Of a stretch of DNA of 64,000 nucleotides, positions 33,978-42,613 are shown in pieces. Origin of the DNA: Pseudomonas sp. N3-W (lineage in GTDB: Bacteria > Pseudomonadota > Gammaproteobacteria > Pseudomonadales > Pseudomonadaceae); the NCBI RefSeq assembly GCF_024970185.1, contig NZ_CP103965.1:1360001-1424000 (forward strand), read 5' to 3'. Made by a program: the position numbers and the translations under genes. Every line of letters begins with the position of its first letter. The first letter of the stretch is position 1. Under the pieces are notes generated by a model. It ran no database searches and had not been told where the DNA came from. It saw only the letters and a list, made by a program, of their open reading frames with translations.

Positions 33978-34871
33978 TTGGATTATCCAAAAAGCGTACC
34001 CAGCATCGGCTTGGTAGATGGCCGGTTTGTCGATGAGAATCCGCTTTCCGGAACACCGGGTTCGTTGATTCCCGCGACCTGGGGTAATAGCGTAACGCAG
34101 GAAATTCTGGGTGTCGTTCAGGCCGCAGGTTTAACGCCGAATGAGGCGTCCAATAATCAATTGCTCGGTGCGTTACGGAGCCCGGCGTTGTTTCAGACTG
34201 CACCCCAGTTTGATGCAGGGCGAACCGCGGCCACCTCTGAATTCGTTCAACGGGCGCTGGGCAATTATGCGAATGCGCGTGGGATATCCACATCGACGCA
34301 GTTGACCGTCGCGGATGTGGGATATGCAATCGGGCTGGGCGGCAATGCCACTTTTACGGTCACCTTGCCAGACGCTGCGACGGTCCCTAATGGTGCAACC
34401 ATCAGCCTGCACTGCCGTAATAGCGCCCCGGTTACTGTTGCCAGCAAGACCGGTTCTCAGATCAGTCCCCAAGGGGCCTACCTCAGCTCAATAGTGATGA
34501 ACACGGGTGAAAGTGCAAACTTTATCCGGGAGTCAGGCACCTGGACTGTTTATGGTACAGCCAGCCTGAAGTATGCGTCGTCATTCTCCGGCATGGTGGG
34601 CAACCCCGGTTATCAGAAGTACCCCAGCGGCAACATTGATCAATGGGGCTATGGCACCACGGACGCCAACGGCGAGGTGTATGTCACGTTCCCGATTTCG
34701 TTTCCAACGGCCTTTGTTTCGGTTGTTGCGACGCATGTCGGGGGGGACGGGGCGATGGTCATCATGATCTCGGGCAGTGCGAGCCAGCAGGGTTGCCGGT
34801 TGAAAGTTCGAGATGCTCACGCTTCAGTATCGGCGGGCTGGGGCGTTACCTATTTTGCGAAGGGTTACTGA
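33978..34871 (+). CDS. Tail fibre 4 of the Mu-like tailocin, gp53-like tip (TTG start)
   Basis: The shared anchor (DYPKSVPSIGLVDGRFVDEN) demands the TTG at 33978, 7 bases after AGGAG. The product has 297 residues. A beta-rich middle lies at about 100-185. The last 95 residues (GNPGYQKYPSGNIDQWGYG to GVTYFAKGY) form the gp53-like tip also seen at the end of the P2-like fibre. The 141 bases upstream show no gene. Confidence 0.88.
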   Translation: MDYPKSVPSIGLVDGRFVDENPLSGTPGSLIPATWGNSVTQEILGVVQAAGLTPNEASNNQLLGALRSPALFQTAPQFDAGRTAATSEFVQRALGNYANARGISTSTQLTVADVGYAIGLGGNATFTVTLPDAATVPNGATISLHCRNSAPVTVASKTGSQISPQGAYLSSIVMNTGESANFIRESGTWTVYGTASLKYASSFSGMVGNPGYQKYPSGNIDQWGYGTTDANGEVYVTFPISFPTAFVSVVATHVGGDGAMVIMISGSASQQGCRLKVRDAHASVSAGWGVTYFAKGY

Positions 34872-35318
34872 ATGAACGAGTTCAATGTTTTATTTAGTGC
34901 GAGTACTTGCGGTGTCTATGTACCGGGGATCAATACGTCTGATATTCCTGGTGATGTTATCGAAATTCCGCGGGCGTACTGGGTGTCGCTGCTGCAGCAG
35001 TTGGCGGTGACGCCGAAAATGATTGGGGTGCGACCCGATAACGGATACCCCGTGCTGATTGATACACCACCCCTGGCACCGCAAGAGGCGGAAACGGCGG
35101 AGCGACGTTGGCGTAACGCACAAATGTCCGCAACAGACGCAATGGTTGCTCGCGACCGCGATGAGTTGGAAGACGGCGGCGGCACAACACTGACCACTGA
35201 TCAGTACACAGAATTGCAGGCCTACCGACGAGCCCTCAGGGATTGGCCGCAGAACTCATTCTTTCCATTCACCGAACGTCGTCCCGCCACGCCTCGTTGG
35301 TTGACCGAAATCCTTTAA
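34872..35318 (+). CDS. Tail fibre assembly chaperone (Tfa) of fibre 4
   Basis: This 148-residue protein directly follows the fibre 4 stop. It ends with LTTDQYTELQAYRRALRDWP and PRWLTEIL. Along its length it parallels the P2-like chaperone at 11651 (DVIEI, PVLIDTPP/PMLVDSPAP, AERRWRNAQMSATDAMVARD), the closest pair among the chaperones here. This agrees with the related fibre tips. Confidence 0.92.
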   Translation: MNEFNVLFSASTCGVYVPGINTSDIPGDVIEIPRAYWVSLLQQLAVTPKMIGVRPDNGYPVLIDTPPLAPQEAETAERRWRNAQMSATDAMVARDRDELEDGGGTTLTTDQYTELQAYRRALRDWPQNSFFPFTERRPATPRWLTEIL

Positions 35319-35441
35319 CAATCCTCATTTCCCGGAGAGTTTTTCGATCTCCGCCATTACCGTACCTCCAGTCTGAACGCTTGCCGAATAGGGCAGGCGA
35401 ATTCTGTCGTGCGCGTTGAATACAACCCAGGAGAAAAACAA

Positions 35442-36650
35442 GTGGACTACCCCCGAAGCGTTCCCAGTGCTGGATTGGTGAACGGCAAGTTTGTGGATGA
35501 AGACCCGATAGCAGGAAAGCCTGGCTCGTTGATTCCGGCCAGTTGGGGCAATGGCGTTACTCAAGAAATTATCAATGCCATTACCGAGGCCGGTTTAACG
35601 CCTGATGAAGAGCAAACCAATCAGTTGGCCATGGCGATCAGGCAGCTGTCCAAACCGGATCCCCTGCAGGGTTATCCGGTTCAGGTGTACCGAAAGAATT
35701 TGATCATTAACGGCGGTTTCGATATTTGGCAGCGTGGAACCTCCAATCAAGGACCCAGCGCCGGCGGTTACATTGCTGATCGCTTTCGTGTCGATTGGAA
35801 CGGTAATGCCGGAGTCAGTATTTCCCGGCAAAACTTTGTTCTTGGCCAGACTGACGTACCCAATGAGCCACGGTACTTTCTACGCTGGCAGCAAGTCACC
35901 GCTGGTAGCGGTGCAACCGTCCACAAGATTTCGCAGAATATCGAGTCCGTCAGAACGCTGGCGGGCAAAACGGCGACAGTCACGTTCTGGGCCAAGTCGG
36001 ATGCGGCGCGTCCACTCAAGGTTACGGTGACACAGTTTTTCGGACCCAGTGGCTCTGATTATGTAGAAAAAACAGTCGGAAACTTCCAGCTTGGAACTTC
36101 ATGGGCGAAGTACACGGCGACATTTCAGGTTCCTGCCCTGGCGGGCAAGATATTAGGCTCGGCTAACAGTGATTTCTTGAGGCTGGCATTCGACTTGCCG
36201 CTCAATGTCTTGCAGTCCGTCGATCTGGCGCAAGTTCAGCTCGAAGAAGGGCCTGTGTCCACGCCCTTTGAGTACCGCAGCGTTGCGCAAGAGCTGACAA
36301 GTTGCCAGCGTTATTACGAAAAGTCGTTCACTACAGGTGTTCCGGTTCAGGCGGGTAACGGCACGGTGACTTGCCTGGCCACCTTTACTCAAATTCCAAC
36401 CGGTAATACCGGGCAGTACGGGATGACGATCAATTTCCTGGTGCAAAAAAGGGTTCAACCGACGGTGCAGTCGTTTTCACCCGGAGATAACAGCAGCCAG
36501 GTCTGGAACCAGTCCATAGGCAAGGCTTGTACCGGAACCACGGTTCAAAGCCTTACTGAACGCAATATCGCCTTTGCAACGGTGACAGCCGTGGGCAGTG
36601 CCCCCGGCCATACATTGCAACTTGAGTGGACAGCAGATGCAGAAATATAG
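35442..36650 (+). CDS. Tail fibre 5 of the Mu-like tailocin, CBM-like tip (GTG start)
   Basis: The shared anchor (DYPRSVPSAGLVNGKFVDED) sets the start at GTG 35442, with CAGGAG upstream. The product has 402 residues. From about residue 85, NLIINGGFDIWQRGTS opens a jelly-roll, carbohydrate-binding-module-like domain (ADRFRVDW, TFWAKSDAARPLKVTV, VQLEEGPVSTPFEYRS). This type is known from phage fibres and tailspikes and suggests glycan binding. A further beta-rich end (about 295-402) follows. It is the last and longest fibre in the array. Confidence 0.9.
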   Translation: MDYPRSVPSAGLVNGKFVDEDPIAGKPGSLIPASWGNGVTQEIINAITEAGLTPDEEQTNQLAMAIRQLSKPDPLQGYPVQVYRKNLIINGGFDIWQRGTSNQGPSAGGYIADRFRVDWNGNAGVSISRQNFVLGQTDVPNEPRYFLRWQQVTAGSGATVHKISQNIESVRTLAGKTATVTFWAKSDAARPLKVTVTQFFGPSGSDYVEKTVGNFQLGTSWAKYTATFQVPALAGKILGSANSDFLRLAFDLPLNVLQSVDLAQVQLEEGPVSTPFEYRSVAQELTSCQRYYEKSFTTGVPVQAGNGTVTCLATFTQIPTGNTGQYGMTINFLVQKRVQPTVQSFSPGDNSSQVWNQSIGKACTGTTVQSLTERNIAFATVTAVGSAPGHTLQLEWTADAEI

Positions 36651-36662
36651 GAGTGCAACGCT

Positions 36663-36860
36663 ATGAGCTATCAACTAACGATAAACGGTGTCATTCGCCT
36701 CGCCGACTCGGCTTTTATTCCCTTGGATGAAGGTAATCGTGACTGGCTTGATTATCTGGAGTGGGTTTCGGTTGGCGGTGAATCGCTGCCGGTCGATTCA
36801 ACTTTGGATAGTAAGCAAGCGGGTCAAGGTGTTTTTGGTTTTCTCAAACGGATCATTTAA
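36663..36860 (+). CDS. Small putative fibre assembly protein after fibre 5
   Basis: This 65-residue protein (YQLTINGVIRLADSAFIPLD, then NRDWLDYLEWVSVGG) resembles the short proteins with the pattern I-R-x-A-D-x-A-F-I-P found at the end of phage fibre operons. GAGTGCAACGCT precedes the ATG. It holds the partner position for fibre 5 but lacks a full Tfa domain. Confidence 0.72.
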   Translation: MSYQLTINGVIRLADSAFIPLDEGNRDWLDYLEWVSVGGESLPVDSTLDSKQAGQGVFGFLKRII

Positions 36861-36918
36861 CAGGCAGGACAGCGGCAATGACGTGTTTTACCACTGAGGC
36901 GCTTTATCGGGGGCGACC

Positions 36919-37482
36919 ATGACCATCACGCTACAGCAACTCCAGGACATCATGCCCAACGCCCGCTCCCAAGCGGGCGTTTTCATTTCCCCCCTCAACA
37001 GCGCCATGACCCACCGCGACATCAACACTCCAAAACGCATTGCCGCTTTCCTCGCGCAGGTCGGCCACGAATCAGGGCAGTTGCAGTACGTGCGCGAACT
37101 GGGCAACAACCAATACCTGAACAAATACGACACAGGCACTCTGGCCCTGCGTTTGGGCAATACGCCAGAAGCTGACGGCGATGGCCAGAAATACCGAGGG
37201 CGGGGCCTGATCCAGATCACCGGTCACGATAACTACCGCGAATGCAGCCTCGGCCTGTTCGGCGATGAGCGTCTGCTTTCGCTGCCGCAACTGCTGGAGC
37301 AACCGCAGTGGGCCGCCGAGTCCGCCGCCTGGTTCTGGGCGCAGAACGGGCTTAACGAACTGGCCGATCGTGATCAGTTCAACTCCATCACCCGGCGCAT
37401 CAACGGCGGGTTGAACGGCCTGGAGGATCGCCTGCAACTGTGGGCGCGGGCGAGGGAGGTGTTATGCCAGCCTTCGGCCTGA
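36919..37482 (+). CDS. Endolysin, glycoside hydrolase family 19 (chitinase-like lysozyme)
   Basis: This 187-residue protein would cleave the peptidoglycan glycan strand to release the particles. The GH19 features are AAFLAQVGHESGQL with the likely catalytic Glu51, KYRGRGLIQITGHDNY near 90-105, and NSITRRINGGLNG near the end. No signal peptide is seen, so export would rely on a holin. A terminator-like hairpin lies inside codons 14-22. In the P. aeruginosa R-pyocin a GH19 enzyme also follows the tail genes. It overlaps Rz by 19 bases. Confidence 0.93.
   Translation: MTITLQQLQDIMPNARSQAGVFISPLNSAMTHRDINTPKRIAAFLAQVGHESGQLQYVRELGNNQYLNKYDTGTLALRLGNTPEADGDGQKYRGRGLIQITGHDNYRECSLGLFGDERLLSLPQLLEQPQWAAESAAWFWAQNGLNELADRDQFNSITRRINGGLNGLEDRLQLWARAREVLCQPSA
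36958..36983 (+). terminator. Terminator-like hairpin inside the endolysin coding region
   Basis: AACGCCCGCT (36958-36967) pairs perfectly with AGCGGGCGTT (36972-36981) around a 4-base loop, ending in TTTC. It lies in codons 14-22, which encode a stretch (PNARSQAGVF) that seems conserved in the family. It could act as an early attenuator of lysis-gene transcription. Confidence 0.45.
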
Positions 37483-37982
37483 TGTCCTGGCGGGTGATCG
37501 GCATCATTGTGTTGGCGGGTGTTTCGGCGGCGCTGGCCTGGCACGTTCAGGACTGGCGTTATGGCCGGCTACTGGCGGAACAGGCCATGCTGCACGCCGA
37601 GACGCTGAACCGGCTCACTTTGGCCTCGGCGACGCAACAACAGGTCGAGCAGGATAAACGTCTGGCCCTGGAACAAACGCTGTCGGCCAGTGAACAAACC
37701 CATTATAGAGCCCTTGGCGATGCCCAACGTGATCAAGGTCGCCTGCGCGACCGTCTTGCCACTGCTGATGTGCGCCTGTCAGTCCTCCTCGACGCCAGCG
37801 ACGCTGCTGTCACCTGTGCAGTGCCCGCCGCCTCCGGCCCCGGCGGCGTGGATCATGGCGCCGTACGCGCCCGACTTGACCCGGCGCATGCTCAACGAAT
37901 TGTCGCCATCACCGATACCGGCGACCGTGGACTGATTGCCCTGCAGGCCTGTCAAGCCTACATCAGGGCCCTGGCCCGCTAA
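37464..37982 (+). CDS. Rz-like spanin, inner membrane subunit
   Basis: This 172-residue protein starts at ATG 37464 with GGGAGGT upstream. A single N-terminal membrane anchor ([18 protein letters not shown], about 11-28) is followed by a long helical periplasmic part rich in Gln, Glu, Arg and Ala (about 35-100). This is the Rz layout. With Rz1 it would fuse inner and outer membranes in the last lysis step. It overlaps the endolysin gene and holds the Rz1 gene in another frame. Confidence 0.85.
   Translation: MPAFGLMSWRVIGIIVLAGVSAALAWHVQDWRYGRLLAEQAMLHAETLNRLTLASATQQQVEQDKRLALEQTLSASEQTHYRALGDAQRDQGRLRDRLATADVRLSVLLDASDAAVTCAVPAASGPGGVDHGAVRARLDPAHAQRIVAITDTGDRGLIALQACQAYIRALAR
37720..37935 (+). 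CDS. Rz1-like spanin lipoprotein nested in Rz
   Basis: This 71-residue reading frame lies wholly inside Rz. It begins [20 protein letters not shown], a signal peptide with lipobox ending at Cys18 or Cys20. A short proline-rich mature part follows ([15 protein letters not shown]), the hallmark of Rz1. It would anchor in the outer membrane and bind Rz. The frame is open further upstream (ATG 37690), but 37720 gives a normal signal peptide. Confidence 0.82.
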   Translation: MPNVIKVACATVLPLLMCACQSSSTPATLLSPVQCPPPPAPAAWIMAPYAPDLTRRMLNELSPSPIPATVD

Positions 37983-38062
37983 CATTTTGATCGATCCTGT
38001 GCCTTGCAAGCGTGATGCGCTCGTGTACGGTAGAAGTCATTCAGCCCGATCAGGAGAGGACC

Positions 38063-38563
38063 GTGAAAGAAATCACCCAGCTGGCCGCCGAACTTGGCAG
38101 GCGCTTGCAGGTTCTCAATGCCCATGTCACCACTGCCGAATCCTGCACCGGCGGGGGCATCGCCGAGGCGATCACCCGGATCCCGGGAAGTTCGGCGTGG
38201 TTCGAGGCCGGTTACGTGACCTACTCCAATCGCCAGAAAACCCGGCAATTGGACGTGCCCGCCGACTTGTTCCCGACGGTGGGGGCGGTCAGTCGCGAGG
38301 TGGTCGAGGCCATGGTCCGTGGCGCGCAGGACAAAAGCCTGGCGCACTTTGCCGTGGCGGTCAGCGGCGTGGCGGGGCCGGATGGTGGCTCGCCGAGCAA
38401 ACCGGTAGGCACGGTGTGGCTGGCCTGGGGGGTGGGCGAACAGGTGTTCAGCGAGGTCCAGCACTTCGCCGGCAACCGCGACGAGGTCCGCCGACAAACG
38501 GTGAAGGCCGCGCTAGAGGGGCTGCTGCGCCATGCGGCGGGAGAAATCTCAAATCAGGGGTAG
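38063..38563 (+). CDS. pncC: Nicotinamide-nucleotide amidase (CinA C-terminal family)
   Basis: This 166-residue protein is the stand-alone CinA C-terminal domain, which deamidates NMN in pyridine nucleotide recycling. The [10 protein letters not shown] motif (near residues 23-32), [15 protein letters not shown] and [19 protein letters not shown] are family marks. GTG 38063 is chosen for the AGGAGAGGA just upstream; earlier codons in the frame lack one. It is commonly called cinA in Pseudomonas and precedes recA. Confidence 0.93.
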   Translation: MKEITQLAAELGRRLQVLNAHVTTAESCTGGGIAEAITRIPGSSAWFEAGYVTYSNRQKTRQLDVPADLFPTVGAVSREVVEAMVRGAQDKSLAHFAVAVSGVAGPDGGSPSKPVGTVWLAWGVGEQVFSEVQHFAGNRDEVRRQTVKAALEGLLRHAAGEISNQG

Positions 38564-38590
38564 GCGATCCTCAAACGCTGTGGAATAATA

Positions 38591-38606
38591 CTGGCTACTT
38601 ATACAG
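38591..38606 (+). promoter_or_regulatory. LexA box upstream of recA
   Basis: CTGGCTACTTATACAG fits CTG-N10-CAG and lies 40 bases before the recA ATG. It overlaps the likely promoter region (AATAAT just upstream). It should make recA SOS-inducible. Confidence 0.85.
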
Positions 38607-38646
38607 GTGTTGGCCGTCAGGCCTTATTGATTACGTGAGGACTTTA

Positions 38647-39699
<1,053 letters not shown>

Positions 39700-39707
39700 T
39701 TGATCCA

Positions 39708-40175
39708 ATGACCGCCGTACTCGATACACTCGTCGCAGTGCGGCGAACCGCAATGGACCTGCTCGCAAGACGCGAGCATGGTCGAGTCGAGCTGACGCGT
39801 AAACTGCGTCAGCGCGGCGCCCTCCCTGAAATGATCGACACGGCGCTCGACCGGCTGACGGAAGAGGGGCTGTTGTCCGAGTCTCGATACCTTGAAAGTT
39901 TCGTTTCCTATCGCGCCCGTTCTGGCTATGGCCCGTTGCGGATTCGCGAGGAGCTGAGCCAGCGAGGTCTGCAACGCAGCGACATCGAACTCGCGTTACG
40001 CGAAAGCGGTATCGACTGGCAGGGACAACTGGAAGACACCTGGCGGCGCAAGTTTGCCGGGCACCTACCGATAGACGTTCGAGAACGTGCCAAGCAAGGC
40101 CGCTTCTTGAGTTATCGAGGGTTTTCCATGGAGATGATCGGCCGATTGTTCAGCGGTCGAGGAATGGACGATTAA
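39708..40175 (+). CDS. recX: RecA regulator RecX
   Basis: This 155-residue protein follows recA as in most gamma-proteobacteria. RecX caps and destabilises RecA filaments. The family pattern is seen: [58 protein letters not shown] strong bidirectional terminator begins at its stop. Confidence 0.96.
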   Translation: MTAVLDTLVAVRRTAMDLLARREHGRVELTRKLRQRGALPEMIDTALDRLTEEGLLSESRYLESFVSYRARSGYGPLRIREELSQRGLQRSDIELALRESGIDWQGQLEDTWRRKFAGHLPIDVRERAKQGRFLSYRGFSMEMIGRLFSGRGMDD

Positions 40176-40214
40176 AAAAACGGCCCGCTATTTCGATAGC
40201 GGGCCGTTTTTTTT
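40175..40214. terminator. Bidirectional terminator between recX and the LOG gene
   Basis: An A-run, the stem ACGGCCCGCTA pairing with TAGCGGGCCGT around TTTCGA, and an eight-T run serve both convergent genes. Confidence 0.92.
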
Positions 40215-40217
40215 GCT

Positions 40218-41336
40218 TTACGACACCCTGGACGGTTCGCGTGTGCGCTGTTGCGCCTGGGGTTTTGGCTGGGCCCAGTTTTCCGGCAGGTTGATGTAGT
40301 CCACCAGTTCCCGCAGGCGTCCGTGATCACGGGCATTGAAGGTAAAGGCCAGTCGCGCCAGATGGCTGAACTGTGGCTCGTCGTGCTCCTCGCCGCTGTA
40401 AGCGTGTTGATGAAAGTGGTCGCTCAGGCACAAATCGGCGAAGGCCGTCTGCATGTGTTCGAGCGCCTGGTCGCTGAGCTTGTGATTCATGCGGATCACG
40501 AACTGATGCTTGAGCCAGCGGCTGGAGTGGAAGTTGCTGTAGAACTGGTTGATCTGTTCCACGGCTTCTTCGGCGCTGTAGACCAGTGTCACCAGCTTCA
40601 TGTCGGTAGGCAGGATGTAGCGATTTTCCTCCAGTTGATGATGGATGAAGTCCAGTGCGCCCTGCCAGAATTTGCCGCCAGGTACGTCCAGCAACACCAC
40701 CGGCACCAGTGGGCTTTTGCCGGTCTGAATCAGGGTCAGCACTTCCAGTGCTTCGTCCAGGGTGCCGAAACCGCCTGGGCACAGCACCAGTGCATCCGCT
40801 TCCTTGACGAAGAACAGTTTGCGGGTGAAGAAGAAGTGGAACGACAACAGATTGGTCGTGCCCTGAACCGTGGGGTTGGCATGCTGTTCGAAGGGCAGCG
40901 TGATGTTGAAGCCCAGGCTGTGTTCCAGGCCCGCCCCTTCGTGGGCAGCCGCCATGATGCCGCCACCGGCACCGGTGATGACCATCAGGTCTGAGCGCGC
41001 GAGCGCGGCACCCAGTTCTCTGGCCATGCCATACAGTGGATTTTCCACGGGCGTGCGCGCCGAACCGAATACGGTGACTTTGCGCCGGCCCTTGAACTGT
41101 TCCAGTACGCGGAAGGCGTGCTCAAGTTCGCGCAACGCTTGCAGGGTAATCTTGGCGTTCCAGCGATTGTGATCTTCTTGAGCCATGCGCAGCACGGTGA
41201 GGATCATGTCGCGGTAAATCGGGATGTTGGGGCTGTTGGGGGAAACCAGGTTGAGTTGTTCTTCGACCTTGCTGGTGAGGTCGTGGCCGTTTTCCTGAAA
41301 ATGACGGCTGAGGAGGTCATTCGGTTGATAAGGCAT
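40218..41336 (-). CDS. LOG-family protein (TIGR00730-type Rossmann fold)
   Basis: This 372-residue protein carries the two LOG motifs: ITGAGGGIMAAAHEGA and the PGGFGTLDEALEVL motif for nucleotide monophosphate binding. LOG proteins remove the base from nucleoside monophosphates. The long N- and C-terminal extensions (about 110 residues each) set it apart from the short LOG type. The exact substrate cannot be read from sequence. The gene faces recX and shares its terminator. An array of small hairpins lies upstream. Confidence 0.85.
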   Translation of the reverse strand: MPYQPNDLLSRHFQENGHDLTSKVEEQLNLVSPNSPNIPIYRDMILTVLRMAQEDHNRWNAKITLQALRELEHAFRVLEQFKGRRKVTVFGSARTPVENPLYGMARELGAALARSDLMVITGAGGGIMAAAHEGAGLEHSLGFNITLPFEQHANPTVQGTTNLLSFHFFFTRKLFFVKEADALVLCPGGFGTLDEALEVLTLIQTGKSPLVPVVLLDVPGGKFWQGALDFIHHQLEENRYILPTDMKLVTLVYSAEEAVEQINQFYSNFHSSRWLKHQFVIRMNHKLSDQALEHMQTAFADLCLSDHFHQHAYSGEEHDEPQFSHLARLAFTFNARDHGRLRELVDYINLPENWAQPKPQAQQRTREPSRVS

Positions 41337-41803
41337 TCAGCTTCTCCTTCTGCACAGAGCCCATGGCCCGACAAGACAGTTGTCGGCGCCGCGACACCTC
41401 GTGTGTCGCCGTCTGCCCAAGCCCATGCCTGGGCGCTCCACCTGACCCGGCCGGTAGTCGGGTCATCCATACAGGCTCTGTTTATCCCTTGAATGAAAGA
41501 AACGTTCGCACAACAAGGCACTCGGTGAGCAGCCTCCTTCGCTGCTCGAAATTGAAACGGGAATAGTTTGAATCTAGACCCGCATGGGCATTTGCGCTGA
41601 CTTGATCATTGCGCCGCAAAGTCTTTCCTGGCAACCGCTTATTGACGACTTGCAAGGTGATTTCGCCGCTCGTCCGAACCTGCACCGGGTGCGTGTGGCT
41701 CTGATTTACTAAGTAACAGGCGTGATACGATAATTTCGCATCAACGATATTGCGCAAGGTTCAAGCAGTTCAGGGATTTGCGGATGCAAGGAGGCTGGGC
41801 GTT
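41337..41803. other. Gene-poor stretch with a hairpin array
   Basis: No convincing gene is seen. At 41366-41464 four stem-loops follow each other: CCGACAA/TTGTCGG, GCGACAC/GTGTCGC, GCCCA/TGGGC and GACCCG/CGGGTC. Read on the minus strand they form a structured leader before the LOG gene. The rest probably holds promoters for the flanking genes. Confidence 0.55.
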
Positions 41804-41998
41804 ATGACCAGAGTGATTCTGGAGATCGATACGCAACTGTATCGATTGCTGAAGTCATCAGCCGAGGCCAACCATTTGAGTCTCGAAGAGGAGTGCTGTC
41901 GGCGTCTGGCTGGTGGGGACCCACGCTCACGCTACTTGCAGGCGTTGTTGGCAGATTTGCGCGCCGAGGATGAACAGCGGCGCGCAGGCTCACAGTAA
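41804..41998 (+). CDS. Small orphan protein, possibly ribbon-helix-helix
   Basis: From ATG 41804 with AAGGAGG ten bases upstream, this is a 64-residue protein: a short strand (TRVILEID), a helix (QLYRLLKSSAEANH), a turn, and a second helix (SLEEECCRRLAGG). The layout resembles ribbon-helix-helix DNA-binding proteins or antitoxins. No toxin gene is adjacent. Its stop abuts the stop of the next gene on the other strand. The function is unknown. Confidence 0.65.
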   Translation: MTRVILEIDTQLYRLLKSSAEANHLSLEEECCRRLAGGDPRSRYLQALLADLRAEDEQRRAGSQ

Positions 41999-42424
41999 CT
42001 ATTTCTTCTTCGGTGCGGCCTGTGCAGGGCAGTCCGATTCCTGGAAGCGGGCAGAAGCTACCGGGCGGTTGGTGTTGTTTTCGGTGAACTCATAACGCAT
42101 GACTGCGCCCTTGGCCATCAGCTTGCGATAGTTCGGGTTGCGGCAGACGCTGGCGCCCAGTTGCAGATAAACCACCTTGGGGTTCGTACGCATCTGCTCG
42201 GCGTAGCCCGATTGCACACTGATGTGGTCGACCAGTTCGGAGCCTTCAACCGTGTAGCCTTGGTCGAGAAGGTTGTCATTTATTTCTCGCGGCAGGCCGA
42301 CGTTACTTTCCGCAGCCACCTGTTCCAGCATCTTGCTCAGATTCAGGTCATTCAAAGAGGCGGCCTGAGCGCTGAAGGACGACGCCAGCAAAAGGGCAGC
42401 GGTGGGAACGATAAGGCGCAGCAT
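41999..42424 (-). CDS. Secreted PA3611-like protein (quorum-sensing-regulated virulence factor family)
   Basis: ATG 42424 gives 141 residues with a clear signal peptide (RLIVPTAALLLASSFSAQA, cleavage before ASLND). The mature part (LNDLNLSKMLEQVAAESNVG, YLQLGASVCRNPNYRKLMAKG) corresponds to P. aeruginosa PA3611, whose locus is also close to recA. The family name comes from expression data; the molecular role is unknown. A longer frame upstream is rejected as a shadow of the next gene. Confidence 0.85.
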   Translation of the reverse strand: MLRLIVPTAALLLASSFSAQAASLNDLNLSKMLEQVAAESNVGLPREINDNLLDQGYTVEGSELVDHISVQSGYAEQMRTNPKVVYLQLGASVCRNPNYRKLMAKGAVMRYEFTENNTNRPVASARFQESDCPAQAAPKKK

Positions 42425-42613
42425 GAAACTCTCCTGATTCAGTGACTGGTGGTTCGACCAGCCCTGTGGCTGTGCGTTCAGTGGCGGCGAATTATAGGGG
42501 AGCAGGCCTGGACGGTACAGGCTTGCGCCCACCGCTCTGGTAAACTGCCGCACTTTAATGCCCTGCCGAGTGTGTTTCGTGTCGATTTCCCTTACCTGCC
42601 GGTGCCGCCTGCG

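Larger units (their letters stand above)
1..37982 (+). other. Tailocin locus: F-type, P2-like R-type and Mu-like R-type tails plus lysis cassette
   Basis: All genes are on the plus strand, mostly with 1-14 base overlaps or short gaps. The content is restricted to tail structure, tail assembly, fibres and lysis; no head, packaging, integration or replication gene is seen. The block ends 80 bases before pncC-recA, a known tailocin site in Pseudomonas. Units are 1-6584 (lambda-like), 6722-18936 (P2-like), 19189-36860 (Mu-like) and 36919-37982 (lysis). That the products are bactericidal particles is inference from family knowledge; regulators and the left end lie outside the window. Confidence 0.88.

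Noticed and set aside
28993..36860. Phase-variable fibre inversion system
   Set aside because: All five fibres are in the same direction and complete, no invertase gene is present, and I saw no inverted crossover sites flanking them.
1..37982. Intact prophage
   Set aside because: No integrase, replication, head or packaging gene in 38 kb of tail and lysis genes, and the location is the known tailocin site. The left end is out of view, so this is not absolute.
37936..38646. Apparent in-frame N-terminal extension of RecA of about 237 codons
   Set aside because: The open frame overlaps pncC out of frame; RecA begins at ATG 38647 by family length.
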